From Psychrosphaera aestuarii (GTDB lineage Bacteria; Pseudomonadota; Gammaproteobacteria; Enterobacterales; Alteromonadaceae), in the NCBI RefSeq assembly GCF_017948405.1, contig NZ_CP072844.1:1054001-1118000 (forward strand): DNA of 64,000 nt, given 5' to 3'. The position numbers and the translations under genes were made by a program. Numbering within the stretch: position 1 is the first letter of the stretch; every line of letters starts with the position of its first letter. The notes under the pieces were generated by a model that was not told the DNA's origin, made no database searches, and worked only from the letters and a program-made list of their open reading frames with translations. This document shows positions 47,492 through 58,165 of the stretch, in pieces.

Positions 47492-48238
47492 GTGCTGGCT
47501 ATTTTACGTGTATTGCTTTTAGGTGTGTTCTTTATTTTATCTACAGCCTTCCTCCTTTTATATCTAATCATTAAGCCGTTTCAGCGAAATAATGTTCACA
47601 TGGTAGCAACCGTCTACGGCTCATTTGCAAAAATGCTTGGCTTAAAAATTGTACTTCGTGGTAAAGAAAATCTTTTATCAGAGCCTGTGGTTTATATTGG
47701 CAATCACCAAAACACTTGGGACATATTTACAGCCTCTAACGCGGTTAGAAAAGGCACGGTAAGTGTTGGCAAAAAAAGCTTAAAGTGGATGCCATTTTTT
47801 GGGCAGGTATATTGGTTGTCTGGCAACATCTTGATTGACCGTGCCAATCGCACTAAAGCTCATGGCACAATTGGTCAAGCGGCTCAAAAAATTCGTGAAA
47901 AGAAAATATCTGTATGGTTATTTCCAGAGGGAACACGTTCACGCGGCCGTGGTTTAATGAAGTTTAAAACAGGTGCTTTTTATACGGCATTTATGGCGGG
48001 CGTTCCTATGGTTCCCGTTGCAATAAGCAGTACGCATGAGCGTATCAAACTTAATCGTTGGGATAACGGTGAAGTTATTATTGAGTATATGAAGCCTGTT
48101 GCAATTGAAAGCGATGAAAAACAATACATAAGAGCCAAAGCAGAAGAAGTAAGAGAATTAATGTCTAAAAAAATTGACGAATTAAACTCAGAATTAGGCT
48201 ATATTCCACAATCAGAAGAGACAGGTAAAAAAGGTTAA
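47492..48238 (+). CDS. plsC: 1-acyl-sn-glycerol-3-phosphate acyltransferase
   Basis: Makes phosphatidic acid from lysophosphatidic acid at the inner membrane. The 248 residues have an N-terminal membrane helix, the H72-x4-D77 catalytic motif (NHQNTWD), FPEGTRSRG and VPMVPVAIS. The start is GTG 47492 with TTGGAG upstream. The gene stop is 2 bases before the next ATG, so rraB is cotranscribed. Confidence 0.93.
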   Translation: MLAILRVLLLGVFFILSTAFLLLYLIIKPFQRNNVHMVATVYGSFAKMLGLKIVLRGKENLLSEPVVYIGNHQNTWDIFTASNAVRKGTVSVGKKSLKWMPFFGQVYWLSGNILIDRANRTKAHGTIGQAAQKIREKKISVWLFPEGTRSRGRGLMKFKTGAFYTAFMAGVPMVPVAISSTHERIKLNRWDNGEVIIEYMKPVAIESDEKQYIRAKAEEVRELMSKKIDELNSELGYIPQSEETGKKG

Positions 48239-48240
48239 TA

Positions 48241-48582
48241 ATGGAACCGATAGATTGGCAAGAATTTAGTAACGACATTATCGAACAACTTATAGAAGAT
48301 GGCTCTAATACAGAAGCTATGTATGGCATAGAACACCACTTTGTTGCAGAGACTGCTGATGCTGCAGACAAAGCTCAGCAAGCGGCGTTTTTAAAAGGCT
48401 GGGACATCTCTGAAATAGAACAAGTTGAAACAGAAGATGGTGAGTTAGTATTTTGCTTTGATGTTGATACAGAGTGTCCATTAGATGAAATAATTATAAA
48501 TGAAGAAGTAGAAGAGATGGTGGCATTCGCAGAAGCTCATGATCTTGAATATGATGGCTGGGGTACTCACTTCGAAGAGTGA
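48241..48582 (+). CDS. rraB: Regulator of RNase E activity RraB
   Basis: A 113-residue acidic protein with DGSNTEAMYGIEHHFVAE, a central AAFLKGWDI stretch and the C-terminal EYDGWGTHFE characteristic of RraB. In E. coli RraB binds the C-terminal half of RNase E and inhibits it. It is slightly shorter than E. coli RraB (138 aa). A terminator follows. Confidence 0.87.
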   Translation: MEPIDWQEFSNDIIEQLIEDGSNTEAMYGIEHHFVAETADAADKAQQAAFLKGWDISEIEQVETEDGELVFCFDVDTECPLDEIIINEEVEEMVAFAEAHDLEYDGWGTHFEE

Positions 48583-48603
48583 TTTGCGCCAACGTTATAT
48601 AAA

Positions 48604-48638
48604 GAAGCCCACTGTCGTTAAACGACGTGGGCTTTTTT
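48604..48638 (+). terminator. Rho-independent terminator of plsC-rraB
   Basis: AAGCCCAC, one bulged T, GTCGT, then ACGACGTGGGCTT; a long stem followed by TTTTT. Confidence 0.88.
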
Positions 48639-48745
48639 GATCGCCCTACATTATCGGACAGTCTAGTTTTATAATGTAATTAATGAACGCTAGCCATACC
48701 AAAGTTGAACCTACGCGCCTTACTTAGAAAGCTAATGATGAGATA

Positions 48746-48773
48746 ATAAAAAACGGCCCTTAAAGGACCGTTC
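48746..48773 (-). terminator. Rho-independent terminator of rpoD
   Basis: On the minus strand, AACGGTCC / GGGCCGTT (48772-48765 with 48759-48752, one G-T pair) followed by a T tract at 48752-48748. Confidence 0.8.
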
Positions 48774-48799
48774 TGTCATTTTACTCAATAGCGTTTAGA

Positions 48800-50641
48800 C
48801 TATTCGTCTAAGAATGTCTTAAGTGGCTCTGAGCGAGAAGGGTGACGTAATTTACGTAGTGCCTTCGCTTCAATCTGACGAATACGCTCACGGGTAACGT
48901 CAAACTGTTTGCCTACTTCTTCTAGCGTATGGTCGGTATTCATATCGATACCAAAACGCATACGAAGAACTTTTGCTTCACGAGCTGTTAAACCAGATAG
49001 TACATCACGAGTGGCGTTTTGTAGGCCTTCTGATGTAGTAGTATCTACTGGAGAAGAAATCGTAGTATCTTCAATAAAATCACCTAAGTGCGAATCTTCG
49101 TCATCACCAATTGGTGTTTCCATAGAAATTGGCTCTTTCGCAATTTTTAAGACTTTACGAATCTTGTCTTCTGGCATAACCATACGTTCTGCTAGTTCTT
49201 CAGGCGTTGGTTCACGACCCATTTCTTGTAGCATTTGACGTGAAATACGATTTAATTTATTGATCGTTTCAATCATATGGACAGGGATACGAATTGTTCT
49301 AGCTTGGTCTGCAATTGAACGTGTAATTGCCTGACGAATCCACCACGTAGCATAAGTAGAGAATTTATAACCACGACGATATTCGAACTTATCAACCGCC
49401 TTCATCAAACCAATGTTACCTTCTTGAATTAGATCCAAGAATTGTAAACCACGGTTTGTATATTTTTTAGCAATCGAGATTACTAGACGTAAGTTCGCTT
49501 CAACCATTTCTTTTTTAGCACGACGAGCTTTTGCTTCACCGATTGACATACGACGGTTGATATCTTTAATAGACTCTACGTTTAATAGAGTTTCTTCTTC
49601 AATATCACGCAATTTCGAAATGCTACGACGAATTTCAATGTCTACGTCGATTAGCTTTTTCGCAACAGGATCGTCACCTTTTTGCAATAAGTCTAACCAA
49701 GACGTCTTGGTTTCATTACCAGGGAAAATTTTAACAAAGTCTTTCTTCGGTAACTTTGCATATTCACAACAGTGTTTCATGATTAAACGTTCTTGAATAC
49801 GAACTCTGTCCATCATGTCACGCATGTTTTTTACAAGGCGATCAAACTGCTTAGGAATTAGTTTAAATAGGCGGAAATGTTCACCAAGTGCCGCAATTTT
49901 TTCTTGCGTGTCAGGGTGAGCGCGACCTAATTCATTAATTGAAACCGTTGACTCATCATATAAGCGACGTAATTCAATAAAGTGTTCACGAGCTTCTTCA
50001 GGATCTGGACCTGTATCAACTTCTTCTTCGTCTTCATCATCATCGTCATTATCATTGTCGCCATCTTCATCAGCTAACTGATCTTCAGACAATTCTGAAC
50101 CAACATGCGTTGCAGCAGGAGCTACATCATCTTCATTTGGATCTAAGAAACCATTGATAATATCGCTAAGTCGAATTTCTTCTGCTTCGTATTGGTCCCA
50201 TTGGTCCAATAAGTAGCTAATTGCTTGAGGATACTCGGCAACTGAAGACTGTACCGTGTAGATACCTTCTTCAATACGTTTGGCAATGACAATTTCGCCT
50301 TCACGTGTTAAAAGTTCAACGGTACCCATCTCACGCATGTACATACGAACAGGGTCGGTAGTACGGCCGATTTCTTTTTCAACAGTTGCTAATGCAGCTG
50401 CAGCAGCCTCGACAACTTCGTCATCGCTGGTTTGTTCTTGCATTAATAATTCGTCGGCATCAGGTGGTGTTTCACACACCTTGATACCCATGTCGTTGAT
50501 CATCTGAATGATGTCTTCGACCTGATCGGCGTCGATCATATCCTGTGGAAGGTGATCGTTAACTTCAGCAAAAGTTAAATAACCTTGCTCGCGACCTTTA
50601 ATTATAAGAAGTTTTAATTGAGACTGAGGAGTTTGCTCCAT
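48800..50641 (-). CDS. rpoD: RNA polymerase sigma-70 factor RpoD
   Basis: Primary sigma factor, 613 residues, the E. coli length. Region 1.1 is at the N-terminus, then [22 protein letters not shown] (region 1.2). An acidic run of Asp/Glu lies around 190-215 in the non-conserved region. [27 protein letters not shown] and [11 protein letters not shown] are region 2; region 4 has the helix-turn-helix [20 protein letters not shown]. It is the last gene of the rpsU-yqeY-dnaG-rpoD block. Confidence 0.98.
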   Translation of the reverse strand: MEQTPQSQLKLLIIKGREQGYLTFAEVNDHLPQDMIDADQVEDIIQMINDMGIKVCETPPDADELLMQEQTSDDEVVEAAAAALATVEKEIGRTTDPVRMYMREMGTVELLTREGEIVIAKRIEEGIYTVQSSVAEYPQAISYLLDQWDQYEAEEIRLSDIINGFLDPNEDDVAPAATHVGSELSEDQLADEDGDNDNDDDDEDEEEVDTGPDPEEAREHFIELRRLYDESTVSINELGRAHPDTQEKIAALGEHFRLFKLIPKQFDRLVKNMRDMMDRVRIQERLIMKHCCEYAKLPKKDFVKIFPGNETKTSWLDLLQKGDDPVAKKLIDVDIEIRRSISKLRDIEEETLLNVESIKDINRRMSIGEAKARRAKKEMVEANLRLVISIAKKYTNRGLQFLDLIQEGNIGLMKAVDKFEYRRGYKFSTYATWWIRQAITRSIADQARTIRIPVHMIETINKLNRISRQMLQEMGREPTPEELAERMVMPEDKIRKVLKIAKEPISMETPIGDDEDSHLGDFIEDTTISSPVDTTTSEGLQNATRDVLSGLTAREAKVLRMRFGIDMNTDHTLEEVGKQFDVTRERIRQIEAKALRKLRHPSRSEPLKTFLDE

Positions 50642-50844
50642 ACAGATTATCTTCCACCTACTAGTTGAACATCAAATTCTGGAAAAGAAATTCCCTATGT
50701 TTGGAATAATTTAAACCAAGCATGGAAAAATCGAACTGCATATTATAACAGCAGAATCTTTATCTGGCTATGAAATAAAGGAAACCAAATTAAATATTCT
50801 GTAGCTCAAGTGTAGTCGAGAGCTCAGGATAAGATAGATGAAAG
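50642..50844 (-). promoter_or_regulatory. dnaG-rpoD intergenic region with candidate rpoD promoter
   Basis: About 200 bases. A TATAAT on the minus strand (50747-50742) may be a -10 box for an rpoD-specific promoter, about 100 bases before the ATG; no good -35 is seen. A GGTGGAAG lies before the start codon. Confidence 0.35.
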
Positions 50845-52596
50845 TTATTTTTTTAAAGCTGACATTAAAGCGACGTATTCTGATTTTTCAGTAGCATCTA
50901 ATCGGCCTGTTTTAAACTTTATTAACAAACCTTCTAAACGCTTTTCTAAGTAGCTATCTTGTAACGACTTAAATGTTTCTGAGAACTCCGCAATAAGATT
51001 ATCTGGATGAATTTGATGTTCCCATGCGATGAGTTGAGCTAAGTATGGGTACTCTTTGCTGTCTCGAAAGCGCTCTAATAAAACCGGTGAACTAAGGTTT
51101 GGTTCATCGACTAAGTTTTTTTGTATGCGAATAAATAAATCAAAGCCCGGCAACTCAGCGTTCGCTAATGCAGGAATAAAAGGAATTTCGCTAGCCAAAG
51201 CAGGGTGCTGAAGCATTAAGCCAATCGCACGTCTCATAGGCGTTATTTGAAACTCAGTTTGACGTTGCTTAACGTCTGCAACTGGAGAGCGAGAAGCTAT
51301 TTTAATTTGATCGACTTGTTTCCCAACCAAGCGTGCCAGCTTAGCTAATAACGCCTCTTTGTAATAATCGCTCGGTATAAGCGAGATAAGTGGTTTCGCT
51401 TGAGCTAATAGAGCTGATTTGCCGGCATCATCAGTTAGGTTTAATTGATCAACAAAATGCTCAAAAAAATAATCAATTAATGGTGTTGATTTGGCTAAAC
51501 GTTGCTCAAATGCTTCTTTGCCTTCTTGTTGAACCATAGTATCTGGGTCTTCACCATCGGGGAGAAAACAGAATCGTAAGTCCACACCATCTTTTAATTG
51601 AGGTAAGGCGTTCTCTAGCGCTCGCCATGCCGCATCCCTTCCTGCACGGTCTCCATCATAACAACAAATAACTTTTCGGGTTGCTCGAAACAGCATTTGC
51701 ATGTGGTCTTGTGTTGTTGCTGTGCCCAATGCTGCAACGGCATAGCTTATACCTTGTTGCGCCAATGAGACAACATCCATATAGCCTTCTACTATTATTA
51801 CCTGGTCTAGGTTTTTATTAGCCATTTTGGCTTGGTGGAATCCATACAGCTCTCGACCTTTGTGAAATATACGTGTCTCTGGGGAGTTGAGATATTTTGG
51901 TGTGCCGTCATCCATTACTCGACCACCAAAACCAACAACTCTGCCTCTTTTATCTCGGATAGGGAACATCACACGGTTTCTAAAAAAGTCGTATGTACGA
52001 CCTTTATCATTAGAGGTTAGTATTTTTAAATCAAGAAGTTGTTGTTTGGCTTCCGAGGTTTTACCGAGCGTTGTTAATGCTGAATCCCACTTGTCTGGGG
52101 CAAAGCCGATACCATATCGTTGGGCAATTTCCCCGGATAATCCGCGTGATTTTAAATATTCAATAGCGCCAGGACCATTCTCATCATGTTTTAATTGATG
52201 TTGATAAAAGCGAGAGGCATTTTCCATCAAATCGTAATCGGATTGTTTTTGTTCTTTGCTTACGGTTGGGTAGTGTTTGGTTTTACCGCCTGATTGCTCT
52301 CTTGGAACATCCATGGAGTTTAAGCGAGCTAATTCTTCTATTGCTTCTACAAACTCGAGCTGTTCATACTCCATTAAAAAACTAACGCTATTACCATGCA
52401 CACCGCAACCAAAACAGTGGTAAAACTGCTTATCGGGACTTACTGAAAACGATGGCGATTTTTCATTGTGAAAAGGACAACAGGCTTGATAGTTTTTCCC
52501 AGCTTTCTTAAGTGGGACTCTCGCATCTATTAATTCTACAATATCTGTGCGAGCGACAACGTCATCAATAAAACCTTTTGGAATTCGTCCTGCCAA
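50845..52596 (-). CDS. dnaG: DNA primase
   Basis: Makes RNA primers for replication. The 583 residues have the N-terminal zinc ribbon C40-x2-H43-x17-C61-x2-C64, the TOPRIM core (VIIVEGYMDVVSLAQQG, CYDGDRAGRDAAWRA) and a C-terminal helicase-binding domain after about 430. It lies between yqeY and rpoD on the minus strand. Confidence 0.97.
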   Translation of the reverse strand: MAGRIPKGFIDDVVARTDIVELIDARVPLKKAGKNYQACCPFHNEKSPSFSVSPDKQFYHCFGCGVHGNSVSFLMEYEQLEFVEAIEELARLNSMDVPREQSGGKTKHYPTVSKEQKQSDYDLMENASRFYQHQLKHDENGPGAIEYLKSRGLSGEIAQRYGIGFAPDKWDSALTTLGKTSEAKQQLLDLKILTSNDKGRTYDFFRNRVMFPIRDKRGRVVGFGGRVMDDGTPKYLNSPETRIFHKGRELYGFHQAKMANKNLDQVIIVEGYMDVVSLAQQGISYAVAALGTATTQDHMQMLFRATRKVICCYDGDRAGRDAAWRALENALPQLKDGVDLRFCFLPDGEDPDTMVQQEGKEAFEQRLAKSTPLIDYFFEHFVDQLNLTDDAGKSALLAQAKPLISLIPSDYYKEALLAKLARLVGKQVDQIKIASRSPVADVKQRQTEFQITPMRRAIGLMLQHPALASEIPFIPALANAELPGFDLFIRIQKNLVDEPNLSSPVLLERFRDSKEYPYLAQLIAWEHQIHPDNLIAEFSETFKSLQDSYLEKRLEGLLIKFKTGRLDATEKSEYVALMSALKK

Positions 52597-52841
52597 AGTG
52601 CTCTCTCATTTATATAAATAATGTGGGTGTGAATTATTGCAGAAAAGTGAATTTAAGAAAATGAAAAGTTAGAACTTCAATGTTTTACTGTACTGCCTAC
52701 TTTACTGTAATAACGCTATTCTATAGACCGAGTGCCACTAAACAGTATTTGCGCAAGGCTTACTAATTGTATAGCTTAACGTTTAGGCATAAAAAAACCA
52801 CAAATAAAAATTTGTGGTTTTTTTAGCAATAAAAGCTGTGA
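52597..52841 (-). other. yqeY-dnaG intergenic region
   Basis: About 245 bases with the yqeY terminator at its upstream (minus-strand) end. Since that terminator should cut the operon, a dnaG promoter is expected here; I cannot pick one with confidence. Confidence 0.3.
52791..52824. terminator. Terminator after yqeY
   Basis: AAAAACCACAAA (52793-52804) / TTTGTGGTTTTT (52811-52822), six-base loop, A and T runs on both sides. It lies about 20 bases downstream of the yqeY stop on the minus strand. Confidence 0.8.
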
Positions 52842-53288
52842 TTACTTATTTAAATACGTTCTCACAAGGCCACTGACCTTTCCCATATCAGCACGACCAG
52901 TTAAAGTCGGTTTCAACTCTGCCATTACTTTGCCCATATCCTGCATACCTGACGCGGAGGTAGATTCAATAGCATTCGCGATAAGTGATGACACTTCTTC
53001 CTCAGACAATGGCTGAGGCATGAAGGCTTCAATAACTTTAATTTCAGCCGCTTCTTTTGCTGCTAACTCTGGACGATCTGCTTGTTCAAATTGTGATTGG
53101 GAATCACGGCGCTGTTTAACCATTTTGGTTAAGATAGCGATAACTTGCTCATCATCCAGTTCAATTCTTTCGTCAATCTCTTTTTGCTTTACGGCTGCTA
53201 AAACCATGCGAATTGCACCAAGACGTTCTTTGTCTTTGTTACGCATTGCATCTTTTTGCGCATCTTTAAGCGTTGTAACTAAGCTCAT
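52842..53288 (-). CDS. yqeY: GatB/YqeY domain protein
   Basis: A 148-residue helical protein resembling the tail domain of the amidotransferase subunit GatB: AMRNKDKERLGAIRMVLAAVKQKEID, MVKQRRDSQSQFEQADR, FMPQPLSEEE, MGKVMAELKP. Members may bind tRNA; their role is unproven. It sits between rpsU and dnaG, a common variation on the E. coli rpsU-dnaG-rpoD order. Confidence 0.92.
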   Translation of the reverse strand: MSLVTTLKDAQKDAMRNKDKERLGAIRMVLAAVKQKEIDERIELDDEQVIAILTKMVKQRRDSQSQFEQADRPELAAKEAAEIKVIEAFMPQPLSEEEVSSLIANAIESTSASGMQDMGKVMAELKPTLTGRADMGKVSGLVRTYLNK

Positions 53289-53320
53289 TTGCTTCCTTAC
53301 GAAAAGAGATTAAACCAATA

Positions 53321-53536
53321 TTAGTAAAGCTTGATACGACGAGCGTTTTCGCGAGACACTTTTTTCAAGTGACGCTTAACAGCCGCAGCTTTCTTACGCT
53401 TACGTGCCCAAGTTGGCTTTTCGAAGTGCTCACGACGACGTACTTCAGAAAGGATACCTGCTTTTTCACATGAACGCTTGAAACGACGAAGAGCTACGTC
53501 AAACGGTTCGTTCTCTTTTACTTTAATTACTGGCAT
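53321..53536 (-). CDS. rpsU: Ribosomal protein bS21
   Basis: A 71-residue, very basic small-subunit protein ([41 protein letters not shown]), equal to E. coli S21. The GAGGTGA ribosome site precedes the ATG. It is first of the macromolecular synthesis block and divergent from tsaD, as in most gammaproteobacteria. Confidence 0.97.
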   Translation of the reverse strand: MPVIKVKENEPFDVALRRFKRSCEKAGILSEVRRREHFEKPTWARKRKKAAAVKRHLKKVSRENARRIKLY

Positions 53537-53733
53537 TTAAAAATTCACCTCAGTATTTGTGTATTAATGGTTATCTATTTAACCAAGACTAATAAAAATG
53601 GTGCCGTATTCTATAGCCAAATTACTCACAAAGTAAAGTCTTTATTTAAACGTGAATAGATTAATTCTCTGGAGCATTTAATGGAGGTTGGGTAGAATGC
53701 CGTCGTTAATTATCAATCGCTGTGGAATTTAGA

Positions 53734-54792
53734 ATGTTAATATTAGCTATAGAGTCTTCTTGTGACGAAACTGGTGTCGCTTTATACGATACAGAACAAG
53801 GCCTTATTGGTCACGAAGTGTATAGCCAAATAAAAATCCATGCGGATTACGGTGGTGTTGTTCCAGAACTAGCATCTCGAGATCATGTTCGTAAGACAAT
53901 TCCAATTATAAAAGCATTAATGGCCAAACATGACTTAAATAAATCTGATATTGCAGGTATTGCATATACAGCGGGGCCAGGTCTTGTTGGTGCACTTATG
54001 GTTGGAGCTTGCATAGCAAAGTCTTTGGCGTTCGCATGGGGTGTGCCAGCTATTGAGGTGCATCATATGGAAGGTCATTTGTTAGCGCCGATGTTAGAGG
54101 ATAAACAACCTGAGTTCCCATTTGTTGCTTTATTAGTATCGGGCGGGCACACACAAATTGTTGAAGTAAAAGGTATCGGTGAGTACCAAATTTTGGGTGA
54201 GTCAATTGATGATGCCGCCGGCGAAGCCTTTGATAAAACAGCAAAGCTTCTTGGGCTGGATTATCCAGGAGGCCCAATGTTGGCTAAATTAGCGTTAAAT
54301 GGCGAGCCAGGACGTTTTAAGTTTCCACGACCTATGACTGATCGACCTGGTTTGGATTTTAGTTTTAGCGGCCTAAAAACCGCAGCAGCAAATGCGATTC
54401 GAAAAGAGGGGATTCATTTAGCGGGCGGTCAATCTAGTCAAGTAGATGCCCCTGCAAATGTAGAGCAGACAAAAGCCGATATTGCTCATGCGTTTCAGCA
54501 AGCGGTTGTAGATACAATTGCAATCAAATGTCGTAGGGCGATGGAACAAACCGGACATAAAACGCTGGTCATTGCTGGTGGCGTAAGTGCCAACACTGAG
54601 TTACGTGAAAAGCTTGAGGTGTTGATGAAAAAGCAAGGCGGTTCTGTATTTTATCCTCGTCCAGAGTTCTGTACTGATAATGGCGCTATGATAGCTTACG
54701 CGGGGGCTCAAAGGCTTCATCAAGGGACTACTGACTTAAAAGTAAAAGCGAAACCACGCTGGTCGATTGAAGAATTACAACCTCTGCTTTGA
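53734..54792 (+). CDS. tsaD: tRNA N6-threonylcarbamoyladenosine synthase subunit TsaD
   Basis: Transfers the threonylcarbamoyl group to A37 of ANN-reading tRNAs with TsaB/TsaE. From ATG 53734 it has 352 residues: [19 protein letters not shown], the metal motif [47 protein letters not shown] [14 protein letters not shown]. An in-frame GTG-like start four codons earlier is less likely, since family members begin at this point. It ends 18 bases inside convergent plsY. Confidence 0.96.
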   Translation: MLILAIESSCDETGVALYDTEQGLIGHEVYSQIKIHADYGGVVPELASRDHVRKTIPIIKALMAKHDLNKSDIAGIAYTAGPGLVGALMVGACIAKSLAFAWGVPAIEVHHMEGHLLAPMLEDKQPEFPFVALLVSGGHTQIVEVKGIGEYQILGESIDDAAGEAFDKTAKLLGLDYPGGPMLAKLALNGEPGRFKFPRPMTDRPGLDFSFSGLKTAAANAIRKEGIHLAGGQSSQVDAPANVEQTKADIAHAFQQAVVDTIAIKCRRAMEQTGHKTLVIAGGVSANTELREKLEVLMKKQGGSVFYPRPEFCTDNGAMIAYAGAQRLHQGTTDLKVKAKPRWSIEELQPLL

Positions 54793-55365
54793 TTTAGGCT
54801 CTTCACCTTTAATTAAGCGTAAAATATTTGGGATGTGCCTCAAAATAATAAATATTGCCAGCATAGTTACAGGCAGTGTGTATTTTGGGGCTATAAAATA
54901 AGTTGCTATTGGAGAGACGCCAACAGATACAATAGCAGCGAGCGACGAATAACCTGTTAATTTGAAGACAGCGATCCAGGCCAATAATAAAACCGCACCT
55001 AAACTAATTCCAACGGGTAGTAAGCATCCTAATGCGGTAGCAACAGCCTTGCCGCCTTTGAATTTGAAAAATACTGGAAACATGTGACCTAAACAGCAAG
55101 CAATCGCGGTAAAACCAATTTCCATAGGTGATAAGCCAAGATAGTAACTTCCCCACGTTGGCACAATACCTTTTAATATATCTAATCCAAGCACTTTTAA
55201 AGCCGTAGAACGACCTGCGATACGATATATATTTGTAGCACCGGGGTTGTTCGAACCTTGTGTTCGAGGATCAGGCAAATCTTTAGTCCGGCTGATTAAA
55301 ATCGCAAAATTAATCGAACCGATCAGGTAGGCAACAACAATTGTTATGAAAAAGTCAAAAGACAT
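54775..55365 (-). CDS. plsY: Acyl-phosphate glycerol-3-phosphate acyltransferase PlsY
   Basis: Inner-membrane enzyme making lysophosphatidic acid from acyl-phosphate. It has 196 residues and about five membrane helices. Its motifs are [32 protein letters not shown] and a conserved C-terminal helix. ATG 55365 has GAGG upstream and starts [19 protein letters not shown]; the frame is open to 55422, but the extra residues are unconserved. plsY opposite folB next to tsaD is a common arrangement. Confidence 0.94.
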   Translation of the reverse strand: MSFDFFITIVVAYLIGSINFAILISRTKDLPDPRTQGSNNPGATNIYRIAGRSTALKVLGLDILKGIVPTWGSYYLGLSPMEIGFTAIACCLGHMFPVFFKFKGGKAVATALGCLLPVGISLGAVLLLAWIAVFKLTGYSSLAAIVSVGVSPIATYFIAPKYTLPVTMLAIFIILRHIPNILRLIKGEEPKSKQRL

Positions 55366-55494
55366 CAGTTCCTCAACAGATGAATATACGCTAGAATTCG
55401 CGCTCGAATTATTTTCGAACAAATTGCATGGTATCTGAGCAATCGCCGGACTTCAAACCATGAACGCGAAATATTAACAATATCAGGGCAAAAC

Positions 55495-55866
55495 ATGATT
55501 CAAGACATCGTTTTTATAGAAGCGCTAAAAGTAGATACCGTCATTGGTGTGTATGAGTGGGAAAAAAGCATTCAACAAACGCTTCAGTTTGATGTTGAAA
55601 TGAGAACGGATATTAGCGCAGCCGCCAAAGTCGATGATTTGTCGAAAACAGTAGATTATGCCGTTGTTGCTGAAGATATTGTTCGATTGGCCAAAGACAA
55701 TCAAGCCGAGTTAATTGAAACGGTTGCCGAAAAAGTGGCAGAGCAAATTCTGACACACTACTCGGTTAATAGTGTAAAGATTACATTAAGAAAGCTTGGC
55801 GCAGTTGCCAGTACAAAAAGTGTTGGCGTAATAATAGAGCGTGACTCTAGCCAGTATGCGAAATAA
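55495..55866 (+). CDS. folB: Dihydroneopterin aldolase
   Basis: Folate synthesis enzyme splitting dihydroneopterin to hydroxymethyl-dihydropterin. The 123 residues include IEALKVDTVIGVYEWEK, LQFDVEMRTDISAAA, TVDYAVVAEDI and the C-terminal ITLRKLGAV. It is divergent from plsY and upstream of uppP. Confidence 0.94.
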   Translation: MIQDIVFIEALKVDTVIGVYEWEKSIQQTLQFDVEMRTDISAAAKVDDLSKTVDYAVVAEDIVRLAKDNQAELIETVAEKVAEQILTHYSVNSVKITLRKLGAVASTKSVGVIIERDSSQYAK

Positions 55867-55908
55867 ATAATCATTGGATTTATCAAAGAATAACAAGGAT
55901 ATAAAAGA

Positions 55909-56703
55909 ATGGGTTTGATTGAGATTATCGTATTGGCAATCTTGCAAGGGTTAACTGAGTTCTTGCCGATATCCAGTTCAGCGCATTTAATCTTGCCGTC
56001 ACAAATGTTTGGTTGGGATGACCAAGGACTCGCATTTGACGTTGCCGTTCATGCTGGTAGTTTATTTGCAGTTGTACTTTATTTTAGGAATGAAGTATCA
56101 GCCATGACTGTTAGTTGGGTAAAATCTTTCTCAGGGCGTAAAGATAAAGAAAGCAATTTAGCTTGGTTAATCATTCTTGGTGTAATACCGGCAGGTTTGA
56201 TTGGTTTTGCATTAGATGACTTTATTGAAGGCAACTTGCGAAGCTCTGCGGTTATTGCCACTACGACCATCATATTTGGCTTGTTGCTATGGTACGCCGA
56301 TGCAACTGCAAAACAAAATACCGATGAATATCAAGTCACAGTTAAAAAAGTCCTTATCATAGGTTTTGCTCAGGTGTTGGCGTTAATCCCTGGGACTTCA
56401 AGAAGTGGTATAACAATTACGGCCGGCTTGATGGTTGGTTTGACTCGTCAAGCTGCAGCGCGATTTTCATTTTTATTATCGATACCGCTTATTCTAGCTG
56501 CTGGCGGTTATCAAACTCTTAAGCTAGCTCAACAAACTATGCCTGTTGATTGGGCAGCAATTGGTCTTGGAACCTTGTTGTCTTTTGTATCAGCTTACGC
56601 ATGTATCCACTATTTCTTAATATTAGTTGAGAAAATAGGCATGCTACCTTTTGTTATCTATCGATTACTTCTTGGTGCTATCCTAATATTTTTCTTTATC
56701 TAA
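55909..56703 (+). CDS. uppP: Undecaprenyl-diphosphatase UppP (BacA)
   Basis: Recycles undecaprenyl pyrophosphate to the lipid carrier for peptidoglycan synthesis. The 264 residues have about eight membrane segments, with the active-site motifs [16 protein letters not shown] (near 14-30) and [14 protein letters not shown] (near 160). It follows folB by 42 bases and shares a terminator with convergent cca. Confidence 0.95.
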   Translation: MGLIEIIVLAILQGLTEFLPISSSAHLILPSQMFGWDDQGLAFDVAVHAGSLFAVVLYFRNEVSAMTVSWVKSFSGRKDKESNLAWLIILGVIPAGLIGFALDDFIEGNLRSSAVIATTTIIFGLLLWYADATAKQNTDEYQVTVKKVLIIGFAQVLALIPGTSRSGITITAGLMVGLTRQAAARFSFLLSIPLILAAGGYQTLKLAQQTMPVDWAAIGLGTLLSFVSAYACIHYFLILVEKIGMLPFVIYRLLLGAILIFFFI

Positions 56704-56763
56704 ACTAGAAAAATGTAGCTGTTAACTTGAGGTGGTAATTCAACCCGGTTAATAATCCACATT

Positions 56764-56800
56764 AAGACTAGCCTTCGTTCAACTACGTTAGGCTAGTTTT
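56764..56800. terminator. Terminator shared by uppP and cca
   Basis: AAGACTAGCC (56764-56773) / GGCTAGTTTT (56791-56800) with a 17-base loop. The cca stop codon (56790-56788) lies in the loop/arm, so the last cca codons form part of the stem. Confidence 0.65.
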
Positions 56801-58014
56801 GATTTAGCTTGAGTAATAGCTTCAATTCGACGCTGACGAACTTCTTCTTTTATTTCTGGTCCTTTGAAACCTGCCGCAATGACATCTTTAATCGCGACGC
56901 TATTAGCGACTTCAAATATACTTCTTAAATAATCAGTCTGTTTATATTCTGCATTCTCGAAGCCTGTGCGCCCTCGCATGTCAGCTGTACAACAAGTTAG
57001 AAACTGCTCAAACCTTATTGGTTTTCGCCACGCATCTAGTCGGTCAAAAAGTTTTATCAATGTTTCAGGTTTTAATTCATAAGCGCGGTGCGTGTGTGTA
57101 TGAAACTCGCTAAGTAATATTGCTAAATCGCGTGGTTCATTTGGTACTCTGAGACGCTCACAAAAGGCCTTAATCGGTACTATGCCGGATTTTTCATGGC
57201 CGTGATGTCTAGGATAATCCACTGGCTTTGTTAGGCCCTTGCCAAAGTCATGACATAAGCAAGCAAAACGAACGGCTAAGTCATTTGACAGCAGTTGAGC
57301 CTGTTTGACTACCAACATGGTATGTATTCCAGTGTCAATTTCAGGATGCCATTTAGGAGGATTAGGAACGCCCCATAAAATATCAAGCTCCGGCATAATA
57401 ACTTTCAAGGCACCGCATTCTCGTAAGACTTCAAAATAGACTTGTGGGTCCTGTTCATTTAGCGCCGACTCGGTCTCTTGCCACACTCTCTCCGGTACTA
57501 AAGCGTTAACTTCGCCGTTTGACACTATTTCTTTCATTAGAGCCAGCGTTTCTGGAGCCACTGAAAAACCAAGGTGATGGTACCTTGCTGCAAACCTGGC
57601 GACTCTAAGAACTCTTAACGGATCCTCAACAAACGCGTTGGATACATGTCGAAGGAGTTTGTTATTTAGATCGACCTGACCGTTATACGGGTCATGAATC
57701 GTACCATCCTCGCTCATAGCCATTGCGTTTATGGTTAAATCTCTACGCTGTAAGTCCTGCTCTAGCGTGATGTCTGGTGTAAACTCACAGGTAAAGCCCG
57801 TGTAACCCGAGCCTTGTTTTTTTTCAGTGCGAGCGAGGGCATATTCCTGTTTGTCAGTAGGATGTAAAAAAACAGGAAAAGATTTACCGACTTGCTGATA
57901 CCCAAGATCAAGCATTTGTTTGATTGTCGCGCCTGTTACTAAATAATCGTTATCTTTAACGGGATAATTTAGTAGCTTGTCACGAACAGCACCACCAACT
58001 AGATATATTTGCAC
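56788..58014 (-). CDS. cca: CCA-adding tRNA nucleotidyltransferase (with HD domain)
   Basis: Adds or repairs the 3' CCA of tRNAs. The start is GTG 58014 with GGGAG upstream, giving [15 protein letters not shown] as in E. coli, 408 residues; an in-frame GTG four codons earlier overlaps the ribosome site. The nucleotidyltransferase motif is [10 protein letters not shown] (DxD), then [10 protein letters not shown] and [17 protein letters not shown]-terminal HD domain (CHDFGKG, near 255) marks the multifunctional enzyme with phosphatase/phosphodiesterase activity. Confidence 0.95.
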   Translation of the reverse strand: MQIYLVGGAVRDKLLNYPVKDNDYLVTGATIKQMLDLGYQQVGKSFPVFLHPTDKQEYALARTEKKQGSGYTGFTCEFTPDITLEQDLQRRDLTINAMAMSEDGTIHDPYNGQVDLNNKLLRHVSNAFVEDPLRVLRVARFAARYHHLGFSVAPETLALMKEIVSNGEVNALVPERVWQETESALNEQDPQVYFEVLRECGALKVIMPELDILWGVPNPPKWHPEIDTGIHTMLVVKQAQLLSNDLAVRFACLCHDFGKGLTKPVDYPRHHGHEKSGIVPIKAFCERLRVPNEPRDLAILLSEFHTHTHRAYELKPETLIKLFDRLDAWRKPIRFEQFLTCCTADMRGRTGFENAEYKQTDYLRSIFEVANSVAIKDVIAAGFKGPEIKEEVRQRRIEAITQAKSKLA

Positions 58015-58165
58015 AATGACTCCCACCGCATACTGCTTTATAGATTAAGTATATTCTGAAATACAAAAAAAGTCCTTGTGGAAAGTAGTTGATTTTTCGA
58101 GGTTGGTCGGTATGGTTGGCTCAATTCAAATATTTATCAAACCGCACCAGTTGTGAGCAAGTTTC

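Noticed and set aside
49980..50080. A run of Asp/Glu codons in rpoD that looks like an inserted low-complexity tract.
   Set aside because: Primary sigma factors of gammaproteobacteria normally have an acidic stretch in this non-conserved region, so it is not unusual.
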